From positions 1 through 64,000 of the forward strand of contig JAIYAV010000289.1 in the NCBI GenBank assembly GCA_027488855.1: DNA of 64,000 bases. The letters are read 5' to 3'. Of the stretch, positions 25,815 to 34,431 are shown piece after piece. This DNA is from Saprospiraceae bacterium. Its GTDB lineage: Bacteria > Bacteroidota > Bacteroidia > Chitinophagales > Saprospiraceae. The translations under genes were made by a program, and so were the position numbers. Positions within the stretch are counted from its first letter, which is position 1; each line of letters starts with the position of its first letter. The notes beneath the pieces are model-generated. The model was not told where the DNA came from and did not search any database. It saw nothing but the letters and a program-made list of their open reading frames with translations.

Positions 25815-26000
25815 TTTAAGACGCAACGCTGGTTCAACGTCTTCAGACGCACAATCATGCACGATGTTAAACGGCTACGACAAGTCTTTTGATGGATAGG
25901 GCCAGTTTTTAAAGATTAAAGAACTCATTTTCTATTGCTTACACACGTCTGGATACGTGCAGATAATGATATAAGTCTGGAGCGTGTACCAGCGAAAGCG
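25815..26000. repeat. Degenerate hairpin-motif region
   Basis: Contains CGTCTTCAGACG, CACACGTCTGGATACGTG and AAGTCTGGAGCGTGTACCAG, close to the vocabulary of the element at 760-898 but no longer forming long arms. It may be a decayed relative. Confidence 0.4.
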
Positions 26001-26009
26001 CGGTGTTTT

Positions 26010-26096
26010 TGGTTGGAGTTGGAAGACTTGGCCTGGCAAAAGGAATCCAATAATAAATTGATTACTTTGGCAGCATTAAAACCAATTATTGAGTAG
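26010..26096 (+). pseudogene. Possible C-terminal gene remnant
   Basis: An open frame without a start reads WLELEDLAWQKESNNKLI, then TLAALKPIIE and a TAG at 26096. Composition and helix pattern are protein-like, and it begins where the repeat-like DNA ends. It may be the surviving tail of a gene destroyed by rearrangement; chance openness cannot be excluded. Confidence 0.25.
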
Positions 26097-26136
26097 ACTG
26101 GAGAGGCGTTCATTCGCAAAGCACGCTTAATTTTTC

Positions 26137-26973
26137 ATGCAAAAAAACGAACTTCATCTTATCCACGGAACCATCTCCTACCACCCTTACGGAAATGGCC
26201 CTCACCTCTGGCTCGCCTTCCACGGCTTCGCCCAGGATGGGGGTGTTTTTGCTGCTCTAGTCCCATATTTACCCAAAGATGTCTGTTTGATTGCTCTAGA
26301 TTTACCTTGGCATGGCGCTTCTGATTGGAAAAAGAACAGTTTTTCCATCACTGACATACAAGAAGCTATTGAGTTGTTATTGGCCGAAAAACAGCAGGTA
26401 AAGTACAGCCTTGTTGGTTTTAGTTTCGGGGCTCGGCTTGCATTGGCCCTTTCCAGCACGGAAGCCCAACGTTGGGAAGGTTTGGTTTTGTTGGCACCCG
26501 ATGGCTTGCCGCGCCTTGGTTGGTATGCTTTTTTTGATCACTTGCCGTTAGTCCTCAAAAAACAAGTGGTTCGTTGGTTCGATCGGTCTGAGCTGTTGCT
26601 GGAGTGGGCGAACAAACTGTATGAATGGAAATACTTGGATGCTTTCAGTGTGAAATTTGTGCGTCAGCACCTACAAACGGAAGCTAATCGGAAACGTTTA
26701 AAAGGTATTTGGCTTTCCGCCGCCGCGTTTCCCACCTTAAAGTCAAGCTGTTCTTTTTTGTCTAAAACGTCCCATCAAACATTGCAGCTCATTACTGGGG
26801 AACGCGACGCTGTCATCCCGCCCGCTTCGTTTGCCTATCTGGCACAACAAATTCCTACCCTGCAATGGACAAAAATTGCCGAAGCAGGGCACGATTTGTT
26901 TCATACCGCTGTTTTGCCCCAATGGGTACCAGATTTATTCAAGGATTCGCACGCGGATACCCATCCAGAGTGA
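26137..26973 (+). CDS. Alpha/beta hydrolase
   Basis: 278 residues with the hydrolase triad: nucleophile elbow LVGFSFGARLAL (Ser), acid in TGERDAVIP and His in IAEAGHDLF, plus the oxyanion HG-type loop LAFHGFAQDGGVFAALV. No signal peptide. Substrate unknown; a MenH/YfbB-like thioesterase or esterase is possible. Its 3' end overlaps the convergent membrane/barrel gene by 39 bp. ATG 26137 follows the repeat-rich gap. Confidence 0.9.
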   Translation: MQKNELHLIHGTISYHPYGNGPHLWLAFHGFAQDGGVFAALVPYLPKDVCLIALDLPWHGASDWKKNSFSITDIQEAIELLLAEKQQVKYSLVGFSFGARLALALSSTEAQRWEGLVLLAPDGLPRLGWYAFFDHLPLVLKKQVVRWFDRSELLLEWANKLYEWKYLDAFSVKFVRQHLQTEANRKRLKGIWLSAAAFPTLKSSCSFLSKTSHQTLQLITGERDAVIPPASFAYLAQQIPTLQWTKIAEAGHDLFHTAVLPQWVPDLFKDSHADTHPE

Positions 26974-28383
26974 TAGGGTATTGATGCGGTCGCGACTAGG
27001 TCCAAATCCATCCGAAAAATGGCCGAGTGAATGTTGGTAGGTTGGTTGAGCAAACAGGCTCCAGCGGTCGCTCATGAAATGTTCTACGCCCAAGCCAAGG
27101 TTGCCAGTGATGTAGCCATTTTCTTTCACCGAGCCACCTTCCAGGATTCCACCCGAAGTGTTGTCGAAGGGAACATCCCGCATCTCTGGCTTTAATGGGC
27201 CAGGCTTGGAGGAGGTGGTCGTAATGAAATAGGATGTGGAAGCAGCAACCTGCAAGGAACCTCCAATTACGGCATACAAGCGAGAGCGTTTGTGCAAAAA
27301 GAAATTGTATCGAGCGTGGAAAGGAATGTTGAGGATGTCGAGGGCAACCTGATTGAAAGAAGCTGCCGTATAACCTTGGTCTAAGCTTCCCTGGTATTTC
27401 ACGATTTGGCGGGGGTTGTAAGGCTTTGCCGCATAAATCAAACCTGTACCCAACTCCCAACGGCCTCTTTCTGCCGAAAAAAGAATCCCACCACCATAGC
27501 CTAGCGCATAACGGCTGAACTCCTTAGTGCGGGTCTCTTCATTGGCGGGGGTAATGATTTGGTTGTAATCCGAGCCACCAAACATGGCCGCACTCAAGAG
27601 GGTCTTTTTGCGGAATGGTTTCAGGGTATTGGCTTCAAAAATATTCAAGCGGCGCTCCAACACAGCATTGGATCGCTGTTGGGCCAAAGGGGTCAATTGA
27701 TTGCCAAACACGTAGTAATTGGACATGGCCTCGGCCTGCTTTGGATCTTCAAGTTCTAGCTTTTGAGCTTCCAGCTCAGGTGTTTTCCCTGCCAGGGTTG
27801 GATTGGCAGACTCCAGCGTGGAGAGCACTTGGTGATTGTGGTGAGATATAATTTCAACCTCTGGTGCGTTGTAGGAAAATACCTGGTCGTGACTTCTGTT
27901 GTCCTGATGACGGTTACGGCCTTCGCTCAAGTTATTTTTAGGTGCCGTTGAGGCAGGGTGTTTCGTGGTTGTGGGTGAATTCAAACGGCCCGCAATTGCC
28001 TGTTGTTGAGGAGCAGCCTTTTGATCAGGAAAAGAAGGTTTGTTTTCTGGATTGGCTAGTGGCAATTGTACAAAAAGCAATAAGACCAGCGTAAAGACCA
28101 AAACTTCGCCAAACTTGGAGCCCAGGATAAGGTTGCGCATGTACAAAGCCTCCTCCATCCGACGACGCAAAAGCGCCCAATGCCGGGGTGCTGCCCCCAC
28201 ATTGAAATGCCGCATTTGTTGAAGTACTTCCCGATCAAAAGCCGTTTCAGCGGCATTCACGGGCTCCAGTTCTTCATCAAAAGACATGGCTTCCTGCATC
28301 CGTTGCCAATGGTCGGCACGGAACTCCGGATTCAGGTTCTCCAGTTTTTCACGAATGAGTCGGTCAAATTGCGGCTGCTCCAT
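26935..28383 (-). CDS. Single-pass membrane protein with N-terminal HW repeats and C-terminal beta-barrel-like domain; possible anti-sigma partner
   Basis: About 482 residues. The N-terminal 85 hold two copies of a motif, NPEFRADHWQRMQEAM and VGAAPRHWALLRRRMEEAL, followed by one membrane helix (about residues 90-110), a long Pro/Asn/Gln-rich linker, and an outer-membrane-barrel-like domain (LGYGGGILFSAERGRWELGTG, YNFFLHKRSRLYAVIGGSLQ). It overlaps the upstream ECF sigma gene by 20-26 bp. By context the cytoplasmic repeats may bind the sigma factor, and the C-terminal part would lie in the periplasm. Anti-sigma function is inference. Confidence 0.75.
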   Translation of the reverse strand: MEQPQFDRLIREKLENLNPEFRADHWQRMQEAMSFDEELEPVNAAETAFDREVLQQMRHFNVGAAPRHWALLRRRMEEALYMRNLILGSKFGEVLVFTLVLLLFVQLPLANPENKPSFPDQKAAPQQQAIAGRLNSPTTTKHPASTAPKNNLSEGRNRHQDNRSHDQVFSYNAPEVEIISHHNHQVLSTLESANPTLAGKTPELEAQKLELEDPKQAEAMSNYYVFGNQLTPLAQQRSNAVLERRLNIFEANTLKPFRKKTLLSAAMFGGSDYNQIITPANEETRTKEFSRYALGYGGGILFSAERGRWELGTGLIYAAKPYNPRQIVKYQGSLDQGYTAASFNQVALDILNIPFHARYNFFLHKRSRLYAVIGGSLQVAASTSYFITTTSSKPGPLKPEMRDVPFDNTSGGILEGGSVKENGYITGNLGLGVEHFMSDRWSLFAQPTYQHSLGHFSDGFGPSRDRINTLSLWMGIRVRILE

Positions 28384-28960
28384 TTTCATCGTAGTTGCGA
28401 GACATCAACATCTCTTTCAATTTGAGGCGCGCCTTCACCAGGTTAGACCGGGAGGTGCTTTCGGTAATGTTCAGAAGGTCGGCAATTTCCTTGTGGGAGT
28501 AACCTTCCAGGATGTACAGGTTGAAAACGGTTCGGTATGCAGGGGTGAGTTGTTGGATGGCTTCCAGGATTTCCTGTTGGCTGCACATGCTCACGGCATC
28601 GGCGTCTTCTACGCTCAGTTGCACGGCCTGATCGATATCCTCCGTACGGCGACGGATGCTTTTGCGGTAAAAATCAATGGCCGTATTGACCATGATGCGC
28701 CGCATCCACGCCGTGATTGAAGTACCTGGCTGAAATTTGTTGACATTTTTAAAGACCTTGATGAAGCCTTCGTGTAAAATGTCGAGGGCATCTTCTTCTC
28801 CGTTTGAATAGCGGAGGCAAACGCCCATCATTTTACCGTAGTACTGCTCATACAAAGCTTGTTGTGCCCAACGCTCTCGCCGTACACAGGCTTGTATCAA
28901 GTCGTCTTCCCCATAGTTGGCAGGCCATGCTATTTCCATAGACCACGAAAATTTATCCAA
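28364..28960 (-). CDS. ECF-type RNA polymerase sigma factor
   Basis: 198 residues with sigma region 2 (YEQYYGKMMGVCLRYSNGEEDALDILHEGFIKVFKNV, then MRRIMVNTAIDFYRK) and region 4 (LTPAYRTVFNLYILEGYSHKEIADLLNITESTSRSNLVKARLKL). It overlaps the start of the downstream membrane/barrel gene, so the pair is translationally coupled, a standard arrangement for ECF sigma and anti-sigma. Starts at 28960 or at 28939 (MEIAWPANYGEDD) are both possible. Confidence 0.95.
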   Translation of the reverse strand: MDKFSWSMEIAWPANYGEDDLIQACVRRERWAQQALYEQYYGKMMGVCLRYSNGEEDALDILHEGFIKVFKNVNKFQPGTSITAWMRRIMVNTAIDFYRKSIRRRTEDIDQAVQLSVEDADAVSMCSQQEILEAIQQLTPAYRTVFNLYILEGYSHKEIADLLNITESTSRSNLVKARLKLKEMLMSRNYDENGAAAI

Positions 28961-29078
28961 GCTACGAAGATTATTTCACACCACCAATAGCCTCCTCAAA
29001 TTGGTCGGTAAATCGACAATTGGGAAACGTATCGGGATTCCAAAATGCTGCTTGGTTCATCCTGATTTAGTGGTAAAA

Positions 29079-29122
29079 CGACAAACGGCACCCTCTTTGT
29101 GCAAAGAGCGTGCCGTTTGTCG
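29079..29122 (-). terminator. Terminator after the NSS transporter/MetS pair
   Basis: CGACAAACGGCAC and GTGCCGTTTGTCG pair over 13 bp, with CTCTTTG/CAAAGAG extending the stem inside. On the minus strand it is followed by GTTTTACC. It lies just past the stop of the small MetS-like gene (29140). Confidence 0.75.
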
Positions 29123-29139
29123 AGTACGAAGATGATTAC

Positions 29140-29259
29140 TTAGTCCTCCTCCTCGTGTTGGGGTGATGGCGTAGTCAGTACTTTGTAACAATAGTACGCA
29201 GTGAACGCCGTCACCGTAATATTTGCGCCAAGGTACATAATCAATGCTGACGTATTCAT
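29140..29259 (-). CDS. MetS-like small subunit of an NSS transporter (39 aa)
   Basis: Too short for the ORF track. ATG 29259 begins MNTSALIMYLGANITVTAF, then a single membrane helix, YCYKVLTTP and a charged tail PQHEEED before TAA at 29140. Its position 20 bp after the NSS transporter, single membrane span and acidic tail match the small MetS subunit that accompanies methionine/alanine NSS transporters such as MetP. A strong terminator follows. Function in assembly or activity of the transporter is inferred from that family. Confidence 0.75.
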   Translation of the reverse strand: MNTSALIMYLGANITVTAFTAYYCYKVLTTPSPQHEEED

Positions 29260-29279
29260 GGTGCTTATTTTTTAGAGGA

Positions 29280-30863
29280 TTAATGCGTGAATCTACCTTC
29301 ACGCATGCGCTTGCGGTAGGCCACGTATACCACCGACGCAACACCGACCCAAATGGCCAAAAGCCCAATGCGTGCGGTATTTTGATACAAAATCGTTTTT
29401 TTCAGGTGGTCAATCACCGCAGGGTCAGTAGCCTCAGCAATTTGAGCATGCAAACCCGTGTTCATGATTTTGTCCCAGTTGGCAGGCATACTCGAAAACA
29501 ATACCCAACCCAGGATGACTGGAGTCACGTATTGAATGATGTACCTGAAAATAATCGGCACTTTAATGTCGGCACCCCGGGTAATTTCTGCCCAGCCTTT
29601 TTTCATGCCAAAAATCCAAGCAAAAAGGATGATTTCGACAAAAGCAAAAATAACCAGCGATACCGTACCGGCCCAGTGGTCGTATTCGTCAAATACGCCA
29701 TAGTTGAAGTAGAGAACGGTTGGTAGACCCAATACGGCAACCGTAGCCCCAAATGCCCAGGCTGCATGCGGTCTTTTCCAGCCAAATTCATCCTGCATAA
29801 AGGCCATACAGGGAGTACCCATAGCCAAGGATGAAGTAATCCCGGCAAAGAACAACAAACCAAACCACATCACACTGGCCGCAATGGCCAGGGAGGGACC
29901 CCACTGTTGGAACAAAAAAGGCAGGGTACGGAAACCCAGGCCCCAACTGTCACCTTTAGCCACCAAGTCGAGCATACCTTCCACCCCGAAATACCCAACA
30001 CTGATTGGGATGACGATGCCTGTTCCCAAACAGATTGCTGCAAACAAACTCAGTGAGCCAGCACTCATGGCATTGAGGGCTACATCATCGTTGGATCGGA
30101 GGTAAGCGGAGTAACATTGAATGCTACCTATACCTACCGATAGGGTGAAAAAAACCTGAGCAGCTGCAGCTAGCCAGACCTTGGGCGACCAAATGGTGGA
30201 AAAATTGAGCGACCAGAGGTGATTTAGCCCATCGGTACCTGCATACAAGACATTGCTTGAACCTGGTTGCAAAGTCAGTCCACGAATGGCCAGGATGATG
30301 CCGAACAAAAACAACAATGGTATACTAATTTTGGCAACTTGTTCAATTCCTTTCAATCCACGTGATAAAATCCAGGTGTTGAGCACCAAACAGATGATCC
30401 AGAAAATGATCGGCTGGTTGTCACTTAAACTGGTGTAATTGGTAAAGAAATTGGCCACTTCGTCACGGGTTTGCCCATTGAAGGTTCCCGCTACCGAATG
30501 CCAGATGTAGCCTAAAGTCCAACTTTCCAGGTAACAATAATAGGCTGCTACAGCCAGGTTGGTAAAAATGCCAAATGCCCCGAGGTATTTCCAAAAACCA
30601 TATTTCGACATGGAATCAAGGATGAAAGGCGCACTGTGGTGGCCGTATTTGCCGCCAAATCGCCCCATTGCCCATTCCACATAAAGCAGTGGAATACCCA
30701 TCAACAAAAAACAGACGAGATAGGGAATGATGAAGGAACCTCCTCCATTTTGGATGGCTTGGACTGGGAAGCGCAAAAAACTCCCCAAACCTACCGAGTT
30801 GCCGACCATGGCTAGTATCAGGCCAACTCGGGAGCTCCAGCCTTCGGTATTGCTACTACTCAT
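29280..30863 (-). CDS. Neurotransmitter:sodium symporter family amino-acid transporter
   Basis: A 527-residue transporter with about 12 membrane segments and the NSS N-terminal signature WSSRVGLILAMVGNSVGLGSFLRFP, whose unwound TM1 binds Na+ and substrate. GGGSFIIPYLVCFLLMGIPLLYVEWAMGRFG and FFTLSVGIGSIQCYSAYL are further family segments. It likely imports amino acids with Na+. The small subunit gene 20 bp downstream resembles MetS, so a MetP-like methionine/alanine transporter is the best guess. A terminator closes the operon. Confidence 0.93.
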   Translation of the reverse strand: MSSSNTEGWSSRVGLILAMVGNSVGLGSFLRFPVQAIQNGGGSFIIPYLVCFLLMGIPLLYVEWAMGRFGGKYGHHSAPFILDSMSKYGFWKYLGAFGIFTNLAVAAYYCYLESWTLGYIWHSVAGTFNGQTRDEVANFFTNYTSLSDNQPIIFWIICLVLNTWILSRGLKGIEQVAKISIPLLFLFGIILAIRGLTLQPGSSNVLYAGTDGLNHLWSLNFSTIWSPKVWLAAAAQVFFTLSVGIGSIQCYSAYLRSNDDVALNAMSAGSLSLFAAICLGTGIVIPISVGYFGVEGMLDLVAKGDSWGLGFRTLPFLFQQWGPSLAIAASVMWFGLLFFAGITSSLAMGTPCMAFMQDEFGWKRPHAAWAFGATVAVLGLPTVLYFNYGVFDEYDHWAGTVSLVIFAFVEIILFAWIFGMKKGWAEITRGADIKVPIIFRYIIQYVTPVILGWVLFSSMPANWDKIMNTGLHAQIAEATDPAVIDHLKKTILYQNTARIGLLAIWVGVASVVYVAYRKRMREGRFTH

Positions 30864-30898
30864 GCCATTGTGAAGGTTAAGAAAAGAATGAACTAAAT

Positions 30899-31435
30899 TT
30901 AAAACTTATTCCGCCACATCATACTCTCTACCGGTTTTTCTGTCCGTTGATTGTATTTGGCATCGGTTTTGAGGTTGTAGTAACGTTCAATTTCTCCCTC
31001 CACGGCAAAATAAATGAGCTGCCCGATGGGCATTCCAAAGTATACTCGCACGGGTTGGGTACACGAAATTTCGAGGGTCCAGGTATTGCAAAAACCCACA
31101 TCACCCTTGCCTGCGGTGGCGTGAATGTCGATGCCCAAACGGCCCACGCTGGATTTGCCTTCCAAGAAAGGGACGGCATTGTGGGTTTCGGTGTATTCTT
31201 CGGTTACGCCCAGGTACAAAATGCCAGGGTGAAGTACAAAACCCGCCTCAGGTATTTCGAAGTGTTCTATTTCGTTGTGTTTGCGGGCATCCAGGACTTG
31301 GTCTTTGTACGTGGCCAGCCATTTGCCCAGGTGCACATCGTAGGAATTGGTGCCCAAACAGTCGCGGCTAAAAGGTTCAATGACGATTTTTTTTGCCTCA
31401 ATTGACTCCAAAATCTTCTTGTCCGAAAAAATCAT
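30899..31435 (-). CDS. dcd: dCTP deaminase
   Basis: Converts dCTP to dUTP for thymidylate synthesis; cytoplasmic trimer. The start at 31435 (MIFSDKKILESIEAKKIVIEPF) gives 178 residues, the usual length; the track start at 31486 adds 17 unlikely residues. Family landmarks are DCLGTNSYDVHLGKWLATY, FVLHPGILYLGVTEEYTE, VPFLEGKSSVGRLGIDIHATAG (active-site Glu) and GFCNTWTLEISC. It lies 35 bp beyond the start of the NSS gene and 63 bp from the WD40 gene, all on the minus strand. Confidence 0.92.
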   Translation of the reverse strand: MIFSDKKILESIEAKKIVIEPFSRDCLGTNSYDVHLGKWLATYKDQVLDARKHNEIEHFEIPEAGFVLHPGILYLGVTEEYTETHNAVPFLEGKSSVGRLGIDIHATAGKGDVGFCNTWTLEISCTQPVRVYFGMPIGQLIYFAVEGEIERYYNLKTDAKYNQRTEKPVESMMWRNKF

Positions 31436-31498
31436 GTGTTCGAGTGGTTTTCTTTGAAACAGTTCTTTTCTGAGGGTAAGGTACAAAATTAAATTTTA

Positions 31499-32410
31499 CT
31501 ACACACTTCGCCACAACATGATGCTGCGGTCGTCACTGGCGGAAACCAGCAGATCGTCATGTGTTGACCAAAATAAGGCATTGACAGAGTTGACGTGGCA
31601 ATGATCCCGAATCGTGTTCAACACTTTGGTCAACTTAAAACTTTCAGCATCCCAGATTTTGATGGTTCGGTCGCGGCTGGCGGTGGCAAACAAGGTGCCT
31701 GATGGGTTAAAAACAATGTCATTGATGGTAAAAAGGTGGGCCGCTTGTGAACTGAGCAAATCCAGGTTCTCCGCATCCCAAACGTTGAGCAGGGCATCCC
31801 GACCACCACTGACGAGGTAGCGGCCATCGGGGCTGTATTGCACACAAAAAACCGAATGGTTGTGCGCCTTGGGGATGCTGGCCTTGATTTGAAAGGTATG
31901 GACATCCACGAGGTAGATGCTATGGTCGCTGGCCCCTACTGCAATCTCCTGGCGGATGGGGCAGTAGGCCAAGCCACGCAGGCTTTGGTGGCTGAGTTGA
32001 ATGCTCTCCAGGGTGCGGGCACTGTGGATGTCCCAACGCGTCAGGATGCCATCACCCCCTGCCGTAAACACCTGATCGCCTAGGCGCAGGATGCGGTAAA
32101 CACCCTTGCGGTGGTGCGCGATGTTTTTGGTTCGCTCAGGTTCACTCAAGTCCACCCAATGCACTCCCCCATTCATGTTGCCGACCACCACTTGATTGAG
32201 GTCAGGCAAATGTAGAAGGGAAAAGATTTGGGTCTCCACTTTGGCGATCAGCTTGCCCAATTCGGGTGCTTCCAAGTCCCAACGCACCACCCAACCCTCG
32301 CCTGCTCCGGAAAGGAAAAAACGGGAATCATCCGTGGGACTCAGGGCGAATACCGCAGCATTGTGGCCGGTGAGTACAGCGTGGCGTTGAAGCGTTGTGG
32401 AAGAACTCAT
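31499..32410 (-). CDS. WD40 repeat beta-propeller protein
   Basis: About 303 residues of seven WD-like repeats, including GHNAAVFALSPTDDSRFFLS, VFCVQYSPDGRYLVSGGRD, LLNVWDAENLDLLSS and LFATASRDRTIKIWDAESFK, enough for a single seven-bladed propeller. No signal or enzyme domain, so it is probably a cytoplasmic scaffold; partner unknown. The track ORF begins at 32443 with a Lys-rich stretch; ATG 32410 starts just before the first blade. A large inverted repeat lies upstream. Confidence 0.88.
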   Translation of the reverse strand: MSSSTTLQRHAVLTGHNAAVFALSPTDDSRFFLSGAGEGWVVRWDLEAPELGKLIAKVETQIFSLLHLPDLNQVVVGNMNGGVHWVDLSEPERTKNIAHHRKGVYRILRLGDQVFTAGGDGILTRWDIHSARTLESIQLSHQSLRGLAYCPIRQEIAVGASDHSIYLVDVHTFQIKASIPKAHNHSVFCVQYSPDGRYLVSGGRDALLNVWDAENLDLLSSQAAHLFTINDIVFNPSGTLFATASRDRTIKIWDAESFKLTKVLNTIRDHCHVNSVNALFWSTHDDLLVSASDDRSIMLWRSV

Positions 32411-32488
32411 ATTTTTCTTGGCTTTGATGCACTTTTTTGACAAAAAATAATGGTAGAAAGTTTAGTTATTTGCAATAATTAGCGCTTA

Positions 32489-32649
32489 CGACCAGCGGCA
32501 GCGCCGCAAAACGTCTGTAGATTTAAGGCATGAGACCAGCGTAAAGGTGCAGCGCACCGAAACATTTCGCTGTTATTGTTCCGGTGCGCACCTCCATGCC
32601 GGATTTTTGCCATTTCCCTACAGACGTTTTGCGGCGCTGCCGCTGGTCG
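32489..32649. repeat. 161-bp inverted-repeat element with perfect 32-bp arms
   Basis: Left arm 32489-32520 and right arm 32618-32649 are exact reverse complements over 32 bp (CGACCAGCGGCAGCGCCGCA and onward). Inside, GGCATG pairs with CATGCC, and AGGTGC..GCACCG pairs with CGGTGCGCACCT, so the whole element can fold. It occupies the divergent gap between the WD40 gene and the phosphopantetheinyl transferase gene. No coding capacity. Confidence 0.9.
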
Positions 32650-32680
32650 ATGAGCTCAAATATATGCAGATAGACCAGAA

Positions 32681-33316
32681 ATGCCAATCGTCACTCAACA
32701 TCAAGATCAGAGTACCTATGCCATCTGGCGCATTGAAGAATCCGAAGCATGGTTTTTGGAACAGTTGCAACTCAGTGCCGCTGAGCAGGCGCAGCTGGAA
32801 GTGATCAAAGGTTGGCGTAGGATGGAGTGGTTGGCCGTTCGCCAGCTCGTTTCAGCATTGATTCCAGGGAAAGAAAGGTCAATCCTGGTCAAGGATGAAT
32901 ACGGCAAGCCACATTTGCACAACAGCCCGCTAGAGGTCTCCATCAGCCATTCCCATCAGTTGGCAGCGGCGATGGTGGGAGAAAAAGTGCTGGGGATTGA
33001 CATTCAACAAATTGTCGAAAAAATCGGGCGGCTGGCACCCCGTTTTTTAAGTCCACGCGAAATGGCGTTTATCCATCCCGCCGAACACCGCATTGCCCAG
33101 CTGCACGTTTGTTGGTGCGCGAAGGAGGCGCTGTACAAGGCTTATGGAAAACGGGAAATCGATTTTTGCGAGCACCTGCTGCTTGATGCTTTTACGTATC
33201 AAATCGAAGGTGGCTCCTTTCAAGGTCGGGTCATCAAGGACGAATTCGAGGCCGCTTTTACCTTACAGTACAGTGTCTTTGAAGATTGTATGTTGGTGAC
33301 GGCCATTATTCTATAA
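32681..33316 (+). CDS. 4'-phosphopantetheinyl transferase superfamily protein
   Basis: Transfers the phosphopantetheine arm of CoA to carrier proteins. 211 residues, Sfp-like size. The Mg-binding and catalytic motifs are VLGIDIQQIV (Asp) and HVCWCAKEALYKAYGKREI (WxxKEA helix), and SISHSHQLAAAMV corresponds to the CoA-binding His-Ser segment. Acceptor could be ACP or a peptide/polyketide carrier; no such cluster is in the window. ATG 32681 follows the inverted repeat. Confidence 0.9.
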   Translation: MPIVTQHQDQSTYAIWRIEESEAWFLEQLQLSAAEQAQLEVIKGWRRMEWLAVRQLVSALIPGKERSILVKDEYGKPHLHNSPLEVSISHSHQLAAAMVGEKVLGIDIQQIVEKIGRLAPRFLSPREMAFIHPAEHRIAQLHVCWCAKEALYKAYGKREIDFCEHLLLDAFTYQIEGGSFQGRVIKDEFEAAFTLQYSVFEDCMLVTAIIL

Positions 33317-33322
33317 GTACCA

Positions 33323-34135
33323 TCACACCAATTCCTCTTCCCAATCGCCATCTTCCAATTGTAAATTGGCCAATTCATGCATGACGATGGATACGGTTAC
33401 TGCGGTGACCAAAGTACCTACAACCGGGCCGATGAAGGGCACTATAAAACAAATCCTCAAGACCATGCCTGCGGCCAGGGCAATACCCGGAAAACGCAGC
33501 GAATATTTAAAACTTTCCTTAATTTTTAGGCCAAACATCTCATTGTAGTTGTCCAAAATAAGGACTCCCATAAAGAAACAATGGATAAAAAACAAGATGG
33601 GTTCTTTGAACCAGCTTACTACCGGGATACCTTTAATAATAGGTTCAATAATGCCTACTACCACACCTTCGATGGCCATACAAATGCCCCCCAATACGGC
33701 GATGCGAATTTGGGCTTTGATGAAATCGTTGAAGCGAGGTTCCCGCATTTTGTCTTTTAATAAAATGTCGACTGCGCGGTGACAAACGTGGAAAATAAAA
33801 ATTTCGAGCAGGATCAAGATGCCGTAGCGGAATCCTTCGTCGGTGAAAAACTCCCATTGGCTTTTGACCAGATTGTCCACGAAATTATCCATCGAACTCA
33901 TCAGCGCCATTACATTAGAAGTATCTACCGCGTTCATGGACTCAAAAACATTCCCCAGGGTTTGGAGTCCGGCAATAATGCCCACCAGGATCAAAATTTT
34001 GTTCACCCAACCATAGCGCAAGAAGCCTTCCCACAGTCGGTTTTTGCGGAAAAAGCGAATGGCCTCTGGAATGGAGTGCAGGGTGTACAAGAATTGATTG
34101 AAATGCTCTTTCAGGTAGGTACGCAAGTTTGACAT
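33323..34135 (-). CDS. EI24/CysZ-like polytopic membrane protein
   Basis: About 270 residues with five or six membrane segments. The segment ILDNYNEMFGLKIKESFKYSLRFPGIALAAGMVLRI followed by VPFIGPVVGTLVTAV resembles EI24/CysZ proteins, some of which mediate sulfate uptake; here no sulfur genes are adjacent, so function is open. The track start 34189 adds 18 residues; ATG 34135 (MSNLRTYLKEHFNQFLY) is the more natural start. It is convergent with the transferase gene, 6 bp apart. Confidence 0.7.
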   Translation of the reverse strand: MSNLRTYLKEHFNQFLYTLHSIPEAIRFFRKNRLWEGFLRYGWVNKILILVGIIAGLQTLGNVFESMNAVDTSNVMALMSSMDNFVDNLVKSQWEFFTDEGFRYGILILLEIFIFHVCHRAVDILLKDKMREPRFNDFIKAQIRIAVLGGICMAIEGVVVGIIEPIIKGIPVVSWFKEPILFFIHCFFMGVLILDNYNEMFGLKIKESFKYSLRFPGIALAAGMVLRICFIVPFIGPVVGTLVTAVTVSIVMHELANLQLEDGDWEEELV

Positions 34136-34431
34136 GGTATGGTACTTGATTAATCGTTCGGGATAAGTGTTCCTCAAGATAGCGAACAAAACACCTTTGA
34201 TCTCTGCAAATTCCGATCAGTTCGGGTATTTTTTGGATCAAAGTATGTTTCCATTGCAAAAAGACGAGATAAAACGCTGTTTGGTTACGATTGATGCACC
34301 TACTCTTGAATCGTAGCGCTTTTTTCAGCGTATCCTTTTTCCACCAGGTTTAAGATTTTTTCTTGCTGACCTAGGTTTTTCATCATTGTTGCTATCTTGT
34401 AAGCTGAAACCAAATTACAGAACTGTACGAG

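Larger units (their letters stand above)
25597..26136. other. 540-bp gap of repeat debris and gene remnants
   Basis: No intact gene. In order it holds a minus-strand copy of the pckG-terminator element (25688-25777), immediately preceded on that strand by a 10-codon open end MVRLELAGR-stop; degenerate hairpin DNA with CGTCTTCAGACG and AAGTCTGGAG motifs (about 25800-26000); and a plus-strand open frame ending at 26096 that looks like a truncated C-terminus. This suggests repeated insertion and deletion. Confidence 0.6.
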
